From Haloplanus sp. GDY1 (GTDB taxonomy: Archaea > Halobacteriota > Halobacteria > Halobacteriales > Haloferacaceae): DNA of 64,000 bases. This document shows, piece by piece, positions 17,111 to 24,588 of this stretch (within the stretch, counting starts at the first letter, position 1; every line of letters starts with the position of its first letter). The notes below the pieces were generated by a model. It ran no database searches. It was not told the DNA's origin and was given only the letters and a program-made list of their open reading frames with translations. The stretch is taken from contig NZ_CP098514.1 in the NCBI RefSeq assembly GCF_023703775.1, positions 186,001 through 250,000 on the forward strand. The letters are read 5' to 3'. The position numbers and the translations under genes were made by a program.

Positions 17111-17264
17111 TCACCCGCGGCCCGTGATCCGTCCGTTCCACCTCGGCGTCGACCGCGAGCGCGACGCCCCCGCACAGCCCGCGAGCAACCCGCCACTGAG
17201 CGTCGCCCCGCCGTACCGCAGACAGTCGCGTCGGTGCGCCGGCCCCGCTCGGTTCGGTGATCAT
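17111..17264 (-). pseudogene. Remnant of a TAT-lipoprotein, probably iron/siderophore ABC substrate-binding protein N-terminus
   Basis: From the ATG at 17264 an N-terminal coding segment is visible only if the frame changes once in the first dozen codons. It then reads RRDCLRYGGATLSGGLLAGC, a twin-arginine signal followed by a lipobox (LLAGC), a form common in haloarchaeal iron-siderophore ABC substrate-binding lipoproteins. About 20 codons after the lipobox it stops at 17111 and no mature domain follows. An operator of the iron-box type lies 3 bp before the ATG. An alternative 60-residue ORF in the ATG frame (17082-17264) has no recognisable features. Call is inference from signal and operator. 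Confidence 0.5.
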
Positions 17265-17267
17265 GAT

Positions 17268-17283
17268 TTTAGGCTCACCTAAA
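17268..17283. promoter_or_regulatory. DtxR/IdeR-type iron-box-like operator, copy 2
   Basis: TTTAGG-CTCA-CCTAAA, arms identical to copies 1 and 3. It sits 3 bp upstream of the ATG of the lipoprotein remnant with a TATA-like GATTTAAC immediately behind it on the minus strand, the same TATA-operator-ATG order as copy 1. Confidence 0.65.
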
Positions 17284-17555
17284 CCGTTAAATCGGTTTCG
17301 GAGTGCCGGCTCTCCGCTCCCGTGGCCTCGCCCGTCCCGGCCGGACGTTCGGACGCTGTCGGTATCGAATGCCGGCATGCGAGCATTGATAAGATTGGAC
17401 ACACGTTTCCGGGACAACGGAGTGTGTAACTTGACTCACAGGCCCTCCTTCGGCACTCCCCGGAATCCACGCCGACACCGCGGGTCCGGCGCCGGTCGCC
17501 CCCCCTCGCGGCGGCGACGGCACCGCGCGGCCTCGGCCTCCCGGGGGTGGCACCG

Positions 17556-17858
17556 GTGACGGTCGTGGCGCGGTTCGACCTCCCCGCCGAGGAGTTCGTC
17601 CTCGGGCGCGTCCTCTCGGACCTCGACGACTACTACGCGGAACTGACGCAGTTCGTCCCCACGGACGAGCAGTTCATCCCCTGTGTCTGGATCGAGGCCG
17701 ACGACCTCTCGGCCGTCGAGTCGTGTCTCGCGGACCACCCGCGCGTCGGCGACACGACGCGGTTCGACGAACGGGCCGGCCGCGCGCTCTACGAAATCGA
17801 GTGGGTCGCGCCCTTCGACGACCTCCTCTCGATCCTCATGGTCGGGACTGTCTGGTGA
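17556..17858 (+). CDS. Bat-like HTH regulator, N-terminal part (split gene)
   Basis: About 100 residues, VTVVARFDLPAEEFVLGRVLSDL through ALYEIEWVAPFDDLLSILMVG. This is the N-terminal sensor half of bacterio-opsin-activator-type regulators (the GAF/HTH_10-associated domain), normally fused to the HTH that here lies in the next frame. The reading frame ends GTVW-stop; a shift of one base would instead read GTDCLVTEASGTPDGWEF and continue into the HTH ORF, giving a normal ~215-residue protein. GTG at 17556 preferred; GTG at 17547 is possible. Either a frameshift mutation, a sequence error, or two coupled subunits (the stop overlaps the next GTG). Confidence 0.65.
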   Translation: MTVVARFDLPAEEFVLGRVLSDLDDYYAELTQFVPTDEQFIPCVWIEADDLSAVESCLADHPRVGDTTRFDERAGRALYEIEWVAPFDDLLSILMVGTVW

Positions 17859-18205
17859 CCGAGGCCAGCGGCACCCCCGACGGCTGGGAGTTCGAACTGC
17901 TCGCGAGCGAGACCGAGGACCTCCGCGAGTTCCAGTCGGCCTGTACGGAGAGCGGCGTCTCGATCACCGTCCGGACGATCCGACGCTCCGACGTCCCCGC
18001 CGAGACGCGGGACGGCCTCACCGACCCACAGCGCGAGATCCTCCGACTGGCCCACGACGCGGGCTACTTCGGGGTGCCACGCGAGACCACCGTCTCCGAA
18101 CTCGCGGCGGAACTGGACGTCTCGCCACAGGCCGCGTCGAAACGGATTCGCCGGGCCGTCGAGGCCGTGGTCGACCACACGCTCCGGACGACCCGGTCCA
18201 GGTAA
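17855..18205 (+). CDS. Bat-like HTH regulator, C-terminal part with HTH_10 domain (split gene)
   Basis: About 116 residues. The first half (SGTPDGWEFELLASETEDLREFQSACTESG) completes the Bat-type alpha/beta domain. The C-terminal half, LTDPQREILRLAHDAGYFGVPRETTVSELAAELDVSPQAASKRIRRA, is a classic HTH_10 DNA-binding domain. GTG start overlaps the stop of the N-terminal ORF (GTGA), so it could be translated as a separate coupled protein, but in relatives I know the two halves are one chain. Signalling genes follow downstream, so it may control them. Confidence 0.7.
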   Translation: MTEASGTPDGWEFELLASETEDLREFQSACTESGVSITVRTIRRSDVPAETRDGLTDPQREILRLAHDAGYFGVPRETTVSELAAELDVSPQAASKRIRRAVEAVVDHTLRTTRSR

Positions 18206-18325
18206 AAAGGGGTTGACGTGTGTAACCCGCGACACCTTCCGGAAGCGGCGATACCACGGAGACGTGACTCGGACCCTCACACGTCGTCGGCCGTCGGGAC
18301 CCGTGGAGGCCGAGCTCCGCTACGC

Positions 18326-18538
18326 ATGGACTGGACACCACCGGACGAGCCGACCGACGAGGAATCGCTTCGCCAGGCACTCGAAACCGTCGTCGGCACC
18401 GCGCATCGCAACGGGGTCGTCGTGGAGCGTGACTGGCCCTGTCGCGGTCCCGGCGACCACGACTGGGGCGTCGACATCGTCCGTCTCGCGACGGTCGACG
18501 ACGGTGGCGCGGGCGCACAGGAGGGCGGGGGTGAGTGA
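18326..18538 (+). CDS. Small conserved haloarchaeal protein
   Basis: A 70-residue acidic protein starting MDWTPPDEPTDEESLRQAL and containing GVVVERDWPCRGPGDHDWGVDIVRL. Family not recognised. One Cys and three Trp residues; probably a short alpha/beta fold. The stop overlaps the GTG of the next gene (GTGA), placing it at the head of an operon with the DUF7522-like protein, a PAS histidine kinase and a HalX response regulator. ATG at 18326 preferred over an upstream in-frame start that would add an Arg-rich stretch. Confidence 0.55.
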   Translation: MDWTPPDEPTDEESLRQALETVVGTAHRNGVVVERDWPCRGPGDHDWGVDIVRLATVDDGGAGAQEGGGE

Positions 18539-18915
18539 CCGTGTCCGACGTCGGTGACGTCTCGCTTGTCGAGTTCGTCGAGGGGGAGGTCGGGAGCGCC
18601 CTGCGCGGGATCGTTCGCTACCGGGACGAGGGCAGTGCGTGGCTCTCCCTGCGACCCGACCTCGCGAACGGGGATCGGACCGACCTGGCGCTCCACGCGC
18701 TCGCCGAGCGCCTGCGGGACCGCGAGCGGACCGCCGCGGAGACGACGCTCCACGTCCCGGAGGACGCGGTGATCGTCAGGTTCCCCCACGACGAGGGTGG
18801 CACGCTCGTCAGCCTCGACCCGCACACCGCCGTCGAACCCGGGTTCGTGCGGGCGTGCGAGGCCATCGTCGAGGCGGGAGCACCGCAGCAGTCGGAGCGG
18901 GTGGTGGAACCGTGA
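18535..18915 (+). CDS. DUF7522-like protein
   Basis: A 126-residue protein: LVEFVEGEVGSALRGIVRYRDEGSAWLSLRPDL, a central helical part (ALHALAERLRDRER), and LHVPEDAVIVRFPHDEGGTLVSLDP. The order (helix, RYGE-like strand, helices, final strand pair) resembles the haloarchaeal DUF7522 family often found next to PAS kinases; assignment is from memory. Function unknown, possibly a partner of the downstream kinase. Start is a GTG overlapping the upstream stop; 34 bp separate it from the kinase. Confidence 0.55.
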   Translation: MTVSDVGDVSLVEFVEGEVGSALRGIVRYRDEGSAWLSLRPDLANGDRTDLALHALAERLRDRERTAAETTLHVPEDAVIVRFPHDEGGTLVSLDPHTAVEPGFVRACEAIVEAGAPQQSERVVEP

Positions 18916-18949
18916 ACCGGCGTCGGCGAGCATCGGGCGGGGGCGACCG

Positions 18950-21760
18950 ATGAGTCGGGAGCCATCCGCCGACGCGCTGAGCCGCGGGCTCGTCAGAGCG
19001 CTCCCCGACCGCGGGTTCGTCCTCGACGCCGACGGCCGGTTCCTCGAGGTCCTCGGCGACGGCGCGGTCGACGCCGATCCGGAGCGGTTCCTCGGTCGGA
19101 CCGTGTTCGACGTGTGGCCCGAGCGGACGGCCGAGCGATGGCTCGCCACGATCCGGGCGGCGGTCGAGGCGGACGCGGTCCGGACGCTGACGTACGACCT
19201 GTCGACCGACGGGCGCACCCGCACCGTCGAGGCGAGATGCGCCCCGATCCCCGGCGACGACGGCGAGCCCTCGTCGGTCGTCTGGGCTCCCGAGGAGGTC
19301 ACGTCGAGCGCCGACCCCGCGCGGTGGCTCTCCCGACTCGCCGACGTCGTGGCCGGCGGAAGCCGGCCGCTCGCGGAGCGCCTCGACTCGCTGTTCGACC
19401 TCGGCTGCGAGCGGTTCGGCCACGACGTCGGCCTCCTCGCCCGGCACGACCCCGGGGCGGATCGGGCGGCGATCGAGTACACCAGCGCCGAGGACGGCCC
19501 CTTCGCCGCGGAGGAACGGCTCTCGCTCGACGGCGCCGCCGCGGAGGGCGGCCGTGCCGTGTCGGCGGTCGACCTCGGCGACGACGCGACCGTCTCGCTC
19601 GGCCCCCGGATCGGGGTCGACGGCGGTCCGGACCGAACCCTCGCCTTCGTCTCGACCGGCTCCCGCGACCGATCGCCGTCCGACGAGGAGCGTCTCTTCC
19701 TCGAACTGGCGGGTCGGTGGGTGACGTACGAACTCGGGCGTCGGGTACGCGAGGCTCGCGAGCGGCGGATGGCGGCGGTCTTCGACGGCACGGCCCGGTT
19801 CATGGGGCTGCTCGAGCCGGACGGGACGCTGATCGAGGCCAACCGCGCGGCCCTGGAGTTCGGCGGCGTCGACCGCGAGGCGGTGACCGGCCGGAAGCTG
19901 TGGGACACGTACTGGTTCAGCGGCTCCGAGGGGACCCGGCGGCGTGCGCGCGAGGCCGTCGACCGGGCGGCCGACGGCGAGTACGTCCGCGACGAACTCA
20001 CGGTTCGCGGCGCGGACAGCGAGACCGTCATCGACCTGTCGATCCGTCCGGTCACCGACGAGGACGGGACCGTCACCCTGCTGGTCTCCGAGGGGCGGGA
20101 CGTCACCGAACGCGAGGAACACGCGGCGCGGTTCCGTGCGCTCACGGACGCCAACCGGCGGCTCTGGGAGGCCGAGTCCGAGGCGGAACTGGCCGAGGTG
20201 ACCGTCGACGTCGTCGAGACGGTGCTGGACGAGGGGCTGGCGGTCGTGTGGTCGTACGACGAGTCCGACGACGAACTCGTCCCGCTGGCGGCGTCCGACG
20301 CCGCGACGGCGCTCGACGGGTCGCTCCGGGCGGACGACATCGACCCCATCGCGGACGACACGACGGAGATGGCGGCCTTCCGGCGGGGCGAGACCACCGT
20401 CGTCGAGGACTACGGGACCGCCGAGGGGACCGGCCACCCGGAGACGCCGCTCGGGGCGCTCCTGATCGCGCCACTCGGCGAGTTCGGGCAGTTACACGTC
20501 GGCGTCCACTCCGCCTCGGGGTTCGACGACGAGGTCCGGAAGCTACTCGACGGCCTCGCGAACACCGTCGAGGCGGCGCTGGAGCGACTGTCGAGGGAGC
20601 GGAAACTCGAACGGAGCCGGGAGCGGCTGGCGCGGACCGAGCAGTTGGCCACCGTCGGCGGGTGGGAACTCGACGTCGAGACTGAGGCGCTGACGTGGAC
20701 CGACGGCACCCGGCGCATCTACGGGACCGACGACGACTACGAGCCCACCCTCGAGGAGGCCGTCGACTTCTTCCACCCCGAGGACCGGTCGGACGTCACA
20801 GAGGCGCTCGAACGGTGTCGGGCGACGGGGGCGCCGTACGAGCTGGAGGCGCGCCTCGTCACCGCGACGGGACACGAGCGGCGGGTCGAGGTGGCCGGCG
20901 AGGCCATCGTGTCTGACGGCGACGTGGTCCGTCTGGCCGGGGCCATCCGCGACGTCACCGACCGGACACACCGGGAACAGCAGCTGTCGGTCCTCCATCG
21001 CATCCTGCGACACAACCTGCGGAACGACCTCAACGTCGTCCGTGGCTTCGCCGACGCCATCGACCGGGAACTCGACCGCCTCGACGCCGCCCCCGGGAGC
21101 GACGGGGCGGTGGAGCAGTCCGTCGACGAACTGCGGACGTACACCGACCGGATCCGGGAGACCACGGAGGGCCTCGTGTCCATCGGGGACAAGGCCAACC
21201 GCATCCGGCAACTGATCACCGGCGACTCGGGGGAGGACTCGGTCTGCCGGGTGTCGGCCGCCGTCGACGCCGCCGTGGCCGACGTGGAGTCGGACCACCC
21301 GTCGGTCGACGTGGACGTCGACGACCTCCCGGAGGCCGCCGTCGAGGCGTCCCTGGAAGCGGTGGTCTTCGTCCTCCGGGAGTTGCTCGACAACGCCGTC
21401 GTCCACGCCGAGTCGGCCGACCCCGACGTCGCGGTGCGGAGCGAGCGGGTGAGCGCCGATCACGTCGCGCTCGACGTCGTCGACTGGGGGTCGGGCATCC
21501 CGAGCGACGAACTCGAGGCGCTCCGGCGCGACGAGGAGGCGGCCCTGTCACACGGGAGCGGGATCGGCCTCTGGGTCGTCAACTGGCTCGTGTCGTCGGT
21601 CGGGGGATTCCTCGACTTCGAGACGACCGACGGCCGGGGAACGGCCGTCACGGTGACCCTCCCCGTCGCCAACGACTCGCCGGACGCGCCGACGGCGGCC
21701 GTCCCCACGCGGGCCGCGGGCGGGAGCGGGACGCCGACGGGGGGTGGCGGCGGTGCGTGA
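18950..21760 (+). CDS. Multi-PAS/GAF sensor histidine kinase
   Basis: A 936-residue soluble sensor kinase without clear membrane segments. Visible order: PAS (about 10-100), GAF-like (165-260), PAS (275-390, FMGLLEPDGTLIEANRAALEFGGV), GAF (395-540), PAS (560-665, WELDVETEALTWTDGTRRIYG), then dimerisation/phosphoacceptor LHRILRHNLRNDLNVVRG and HATPase_c with LRELLDNAVVHAE (N box), DWGSGIP (G1) and GSGIGLWVV (G2). The ligand is unknown. ATG at 18950 preceded by a G-rich SD-like run. Followed by its likely partner response regulator with an 8-bp overlap. Confidence 0.9.
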   Translation: MSREPSADALSRGLVRALPDRGFVLDADGRFLEVLGDGAVDADPERFLGRTVFDVWPERTAERWLATIRAAVEADAVRTLTYDLSTDGRTRTVEARCAPIPGDDGEPSSVVWAPEEVTSSADPARWLSRLADVVAGGSRPLAERLDSLFDLGCERFGHDVGLLARHDPGADRAAIEYTSAEDGPFAAEERLSLDGAAAEGGRAVSAVDLGDDATVSLGPRIGVDGGPDRTLAFVSTGSRDRSPSDEERLFLELAGRWVTYELGRRVREARERRMAAVFDGTARFMGLLEPDGTLIEANRAALEFGGVDREAVTGRKLWDTYWFSGSEGTRRRAREAVDRAADGEYVRDELTVRGADSETVIDLSIRPVTDEDGTVTLLVSEGRDVTEREEHAARFRALTDANRRLWEAESEAELAEVTVDVVETVLDEGLAVVWSYDESDDELVPLAASDAATALDGSLRADDIDPIADDTTEMAAFRRGETTVVEDYGTAEGTGHPETPLGALLIAPLGEFGQLHVGVHSASGFDDEVRKLLDGLANTVEAALERLSRERKLERSRERLARTEQLATVGGWELDVETEALTWTDGTRRIYGTDDDYEPTLEEAVDFFHPEDRSDVTEALERCRATGAPYELEARLVTATGHERRVEVAGEAIVSDGDVVRLAGAIRDVTDRTHREQQLSVLHRILRHNLRNDLNVVRGFADAIDRELDRLDAAPGSDGAVEQSVDELRTYTDRIRETTEGLVSIGDKANRIRQLITGDSGEDSVCRVSAAVDAAVADVESDHPSVDVDVDDLPEAAVEASLEAVVFVLRELLDNAVVHAESADPDVAVRSERVSADHVALDVVDWGSGIPSDELEALRRDEEAALSHGSGIGLWVVNWLVSSVGGFLDFETTDGRGTAVTVTLPVANDSPDAPTAAVPTRAAGGSGTPTGGGGGA

Positions 21761-22439
21761 GGCCACACCCCTGTCGGGGACCGTCGTGATCGCCGAGGAC
21801 GAACCGGGTCTCGTCGACCTGTACCGCACGTGGCTGTCCGACCGACACGAGGTACGCACCGCCGCGGACGGTCGGGAGGCGATCGATCGGATGGACGGCG
21901 ACGTCGACGTGGCGCTTCTCGACCGCCGACTGCCGCGACGCTCCGGCGACGACGTGCTGGAGTGGATCAGGGCCCACGAGGACTGCCGGGTCGCCATGGT
22001 CACCTGCGTGGCACCGCATCCCGACGACGACCTGCCGGCCGACGCGTATCTGACCAAACCGGTCTTCCGGGAGACGCTGGCGGAGACGGTGATCGACCTC
22101 CTCCTCCGGGGGCGAACCGACGAGGACACGCGCACCCTCCTGGCGCTCGTCTCCCGCAAACTGGCGCTGGAGGAGTCGTACGCCGCCCCCGAACTCGACT
22201 CCCATCCCGGGTACGCGGCCCTCGAAACCCGCATCGACCGGCGACTCGACCGCCTCGGCGCCGAACTGCGGACCGCGGCGTCCCGACACGGGATCGAGGC
22301 CTGTCCCGAGTGTGGCCGGCGTCGCGGCGACGCGGAGCGCGTCGGAGTCGTCGAACTCGGCCCCGCCGCCGTGAAGTGTCTCGGCTGCGGGGCCGTCGTG
22401 AGGGCCGCCGATCCGTCGGAGGGGTCGGACGCGGCGTGA
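21753..22439 (+). CDS. HalX-domain response regulator with C-terminal zinc ribbon
   Basis: About 228 residues. The receiver domain (residues 10-120) has the acidic pair in VVIAEDEPGLVD, the phosphoacceptor Asp in VALLDRRLP, and Lys in YLTKPV. The following helical segment (residues 125-185) corresponds to the HalX output domain. The C-terminus adds CPECGRR and CLGCGAVV, a four-cysteine ribbon not part of the usual HalX protein. Overlaps the kinase stop by 8 bp, so kinase and regulator are a cognate pair. GTG at 21753 preferred; another GTG lies at 21744. Confidence 0.8.
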   Translation: MREATPLSGTVVIAEDEPGLVDLYRTWLSDRHEVRTAADGREAIDRMDGDVDVALLDRRLPRRSGDDVLEWIRAHEDCRVAMVTCVAPHPDDDLPADAYLTKPVFRETLAETVIDLLLRGRTDEDTRTLLALVSRKLALEESYAAPELDSHPGYAALETRIDRRLDRLGAELRTAASRHGIEACPECGRRRGDAERVGVVELGPAAVKCLGCGAVVRAADPSEGSDAA

Positions 22440-22513
22440 GTGTCGGGGCTCCGGGGAGCCTCGACCGAGCGGACGCCGAACAGCTTTATGCCCGCGGTCG
22501 ACGAACGTGAGCC

Positions 22514-22972
22514 ATGTCCCTCGACGTGGCGGTTCCCGATCCACCAGAACTCGAACAGATCGATCCGAACGAGTACGAGGACGCCGACGTGGTCGGGGAC
22601 ACGGACTACAAGCGGGACGAGATCGAGGCGCTCCTCCGGGATGGGGCGTGGGCGGACGCGTTCGCCGAGTGGGCCGACGGGACGCCCCTCGACGAGTCGG
22701 AGTTCGACGTCGTCACTGACCTGGACATGATCGCGCAGTTCGACTTCTTCTGGGACTCCTTCGCGGAGCGCGTCGGCTACCACGCGCCGGGGATCCCCGA
22801 GGACTGGAAGGAGCGGAACTACCACCCCGACCTGGACTCGTGGGGGACCGTCTCGGGGATCAACGCGGCGATGACGGAACTCGGACAGATCGTGTGTGAC
22901 GTGCTGAAAGACGACTACATCGACTGGGAGACGGAGTACGAGGCGCCCGACGACCTGCCGGATTTCGACTAG
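22514..22972 (+). CDS. Conserved haloarchaeal protein of unknown function
   Basis: A 152-residue very acidic protein with no motif I recognise. It has a repeated aromatic/acidic pattern (DLDMIAQFDFFWDSFAERVGYHAPGIPEDWKERNYHP, with WGTVSGINAAMTELGQIVCDVLKDDYIDW) suggesting an all-helical fold. A TATA-like CTTTATG lies about 30 bp upstream of the ATG at 22514, so it has its own leaderless promoter. It is convergent with, and overlaps by 4 bp, the LOV kinase gene. Confidence 0.7.
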   Translation: MSLDVAVPDPPELEQIDPNEYEDADVVGDTDYKRDEIEALLRDGAWADAFAEWADGTPLDESEFDVVTDLDMIAQFDFFWDSFAERVGYHAPGIPEDWKERNYHPDLDSWGTVSGINAAMTELGQIVCDVLKDDYIDWETEYEAPDDLPDFD

Positions 22973-24465
22973 TCGCCGAGCGGCACCGAGAGCGTGACGA
23001 CGGTGCCGCCCGCGTCCGCTTCGGCCACCGAGAACTCCCCGCCGGCCTTCCTGACGATCCAGTGGATCTGCCAGAGGCCCAACCGTTCCGCGTGGTTCAG
23101 CGGCGTCTCGCCGCCGTCGAGGACCTCGACCTCGCGGTCGGGGATGCCGGGGCCGTCGTCCTCGATTTCGACGTCGACCCACTCCCCGCCGCGCGTCCCG
23201 ATCCGGACCTCGACGGAGGGGTGTCGCCCGCGGTTGTGTTCGACGGCGTTCTCCATCGCCTCCTCGATGGCGGTCGTCAGTCCGCCGACGGCCACCTCGA
23301 CCGGTTCGTCCGGGAGGGCGACCGAAAACGTCGCCTCGGGGTAGCGATCCTCGAACATGCTCACCAGTTGCTCGATGCGGTCGTTCAGGACGACGGGCTC
23401 GCCGGCCGACTCGGCCATCGAGATGACCCGGTCGATCCGCCGCACCGACTCCGCGAGCTCCATGAGGTCGACGGCCGCCCGCTCGATCACCCCGAGCGAG
23501 TCCAGGGAGCCGTCCACGTCCGCCTCCTCCCGCAGCAACGCGACGTGGCCCTCGATCAGGTTCATCTTGTTCTTCAGGTTGTGGCTGAGGACGCGGTTCA
23601 ACACCTGGAGCCGTCGCTCCCTGATCTTGCGGTCGGTGATGTCCGTCTGAAAGCCGACGAAGTTCCGGACGGTGCCGTCGTCGCCGCGGACGGGCGCGAC
23701 GTCGAGTTTCTGCCAGTACCGCCGGCCGTTCTTGCGGTAGTTCACGATGTCGACGGAGACCGGCCGTTCGGCGGCGATGTGCTCCCGGAGCGTCCGGCGC
23801 GTCTCCGGGTCGGTGTCCGCGCCCTGCAGGAGGCGACAGTTCCGGCCGACGACCTCCTCCTCGTCGTACCCGGTCAGCTCCTGAAACCGCTCGTTCGCGT
23901 AGATCATCGGGTTGTCGTCGCGGTCCGGATCGGTGATGGTGATGCCGACCGGGGCCTTGTCCATCGCCCGCTCCTTCAGGCGGAGTTCGGCGACCGTCTC
24001 CTCGAGTTCCCGCGACCGGGCTTCGAGTTCGACCGCGGTCAGTCGTCGCTGGATCAGGTTGTCGATCCGGGAGAGGAGTTCGGCCTTCCCGACCGGGAGT
24101 TCGATCACGTCGTCGACGTACTCCCAGACGGCCGGGCCGACGGCGTCCGCGGCGTCGGCGGACACCAGGAGCACGAACGGCAGGAAGGCGTCTTCGGTCC
24201 CGCGACCGGCCTCGGCGACGTCCGCGATGCGGTCGAACTCGGTCCGGTCGATCCCACCCCGGTCGAACACGCAGCAGTCGTACTCCGCCCCGAGCGCTGC
24301 CGGATCGGTCGCCGTCTCGATCCGGTACCGGCGGCCCAGCGTCTCCGCCAGCAGGTCACGGTTGCGACCGGGGCCCATGAACAGCAACACGCGTGGCTCG
24401 TCGCCCGCCCGCCGGCTACCGCCTCCCCGATCGGCCGTGTCCCCATGGCCTAGTTCCTGTGACAT
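22969..24465 (-). CDS. LOV-domain photosensor histidine kinase with receiver-like N-terminus
   Basis: A 498-residue kinase. Residues 25-145 form a receiver-like domain. Residues 155-280 are a LOV-type PAS: GRNCRLLQG with the flavin-adduct cysteine at Cys210, NYRKNG (Asn242), and FVGFQTDIT with the key Gln273. The second flavin-contact Asn (FWN in typical LOV) is Gln252 here. Then LSHNLKNKMNLIEGH (phosphoacceptor His near 296) and HATPase_c (EEAMENAVEHN, DDGPGIP, GLGLWQ-like ERLGLWQIH). A blue-light response is inferred from LOV chemistry. Divergent from a KaiC-type ATPase 123 bp away. Confidence 0.85.
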   Translation of the reverse strand: MSQELGHGDTADRGGGSRRAGDEPRVLLFMGPGRNRDLLAETLGRRYRIETATDPAALGAEYDCCVFDRGGIDRTEFDRIADVAEAGRGTEDAFLPFVLLVSADAADAVGPAVWEYVDDVIELPVGKAELLSRIDNLIQRRLTAVELEARSRELEETVAELRLKERAMDKAPVGITITDPDRDDNPMIYANERFQELTGYDEEEVVGRNCRLLQGADTDPETRRTLREHIAAERPVSVDIVNYRKNGRRYWQKLDVAPVRGDDGTVRNFVGFQTDITDRKIRERRLQVLNRVLSHNLKNKMNLIEGHVALLREEADVDGSLDSLGVIERAAVDLMELAESVRRIDRVISMAESAGEPVVLNDRIEQLVSMFEDRYPEATFSVALPDEPVEVAVGGLTTAIEEAMENAVEHNRGRHPSVEVRIGTRGGEWVDVEIEDDGPGIPDREVEVLDGGETPLNHAERLGLWQIHWIVRKAGGEFSVAEADAGGTVVTLSVPLGD

Positions 24466-24554
24466 GTTGGCAGACGAAAGCGGTGGTATCGACTCTCATG
24501 GGCCACGGCTCCGTAATTGTTGGCTTCTGATACTCCGCTGTCACCACTCCTGTC

Positions 24555-24562
24555 CTTTATGA
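24555..24562 (+). promoter_or_regulatory. TATA-like element of the KaiC-family gene
   Basis: CTTTATGA lies 27-34 bp upstream of the ATG at 24589, the spacing expected for a leaderless haloarchaeal transcript. It supports that start over two longer in-frame starts. Confidence 0.45.
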
Positions 24563-24588
24563 GGCCGAGTGCCGTATCCGGCACATCC

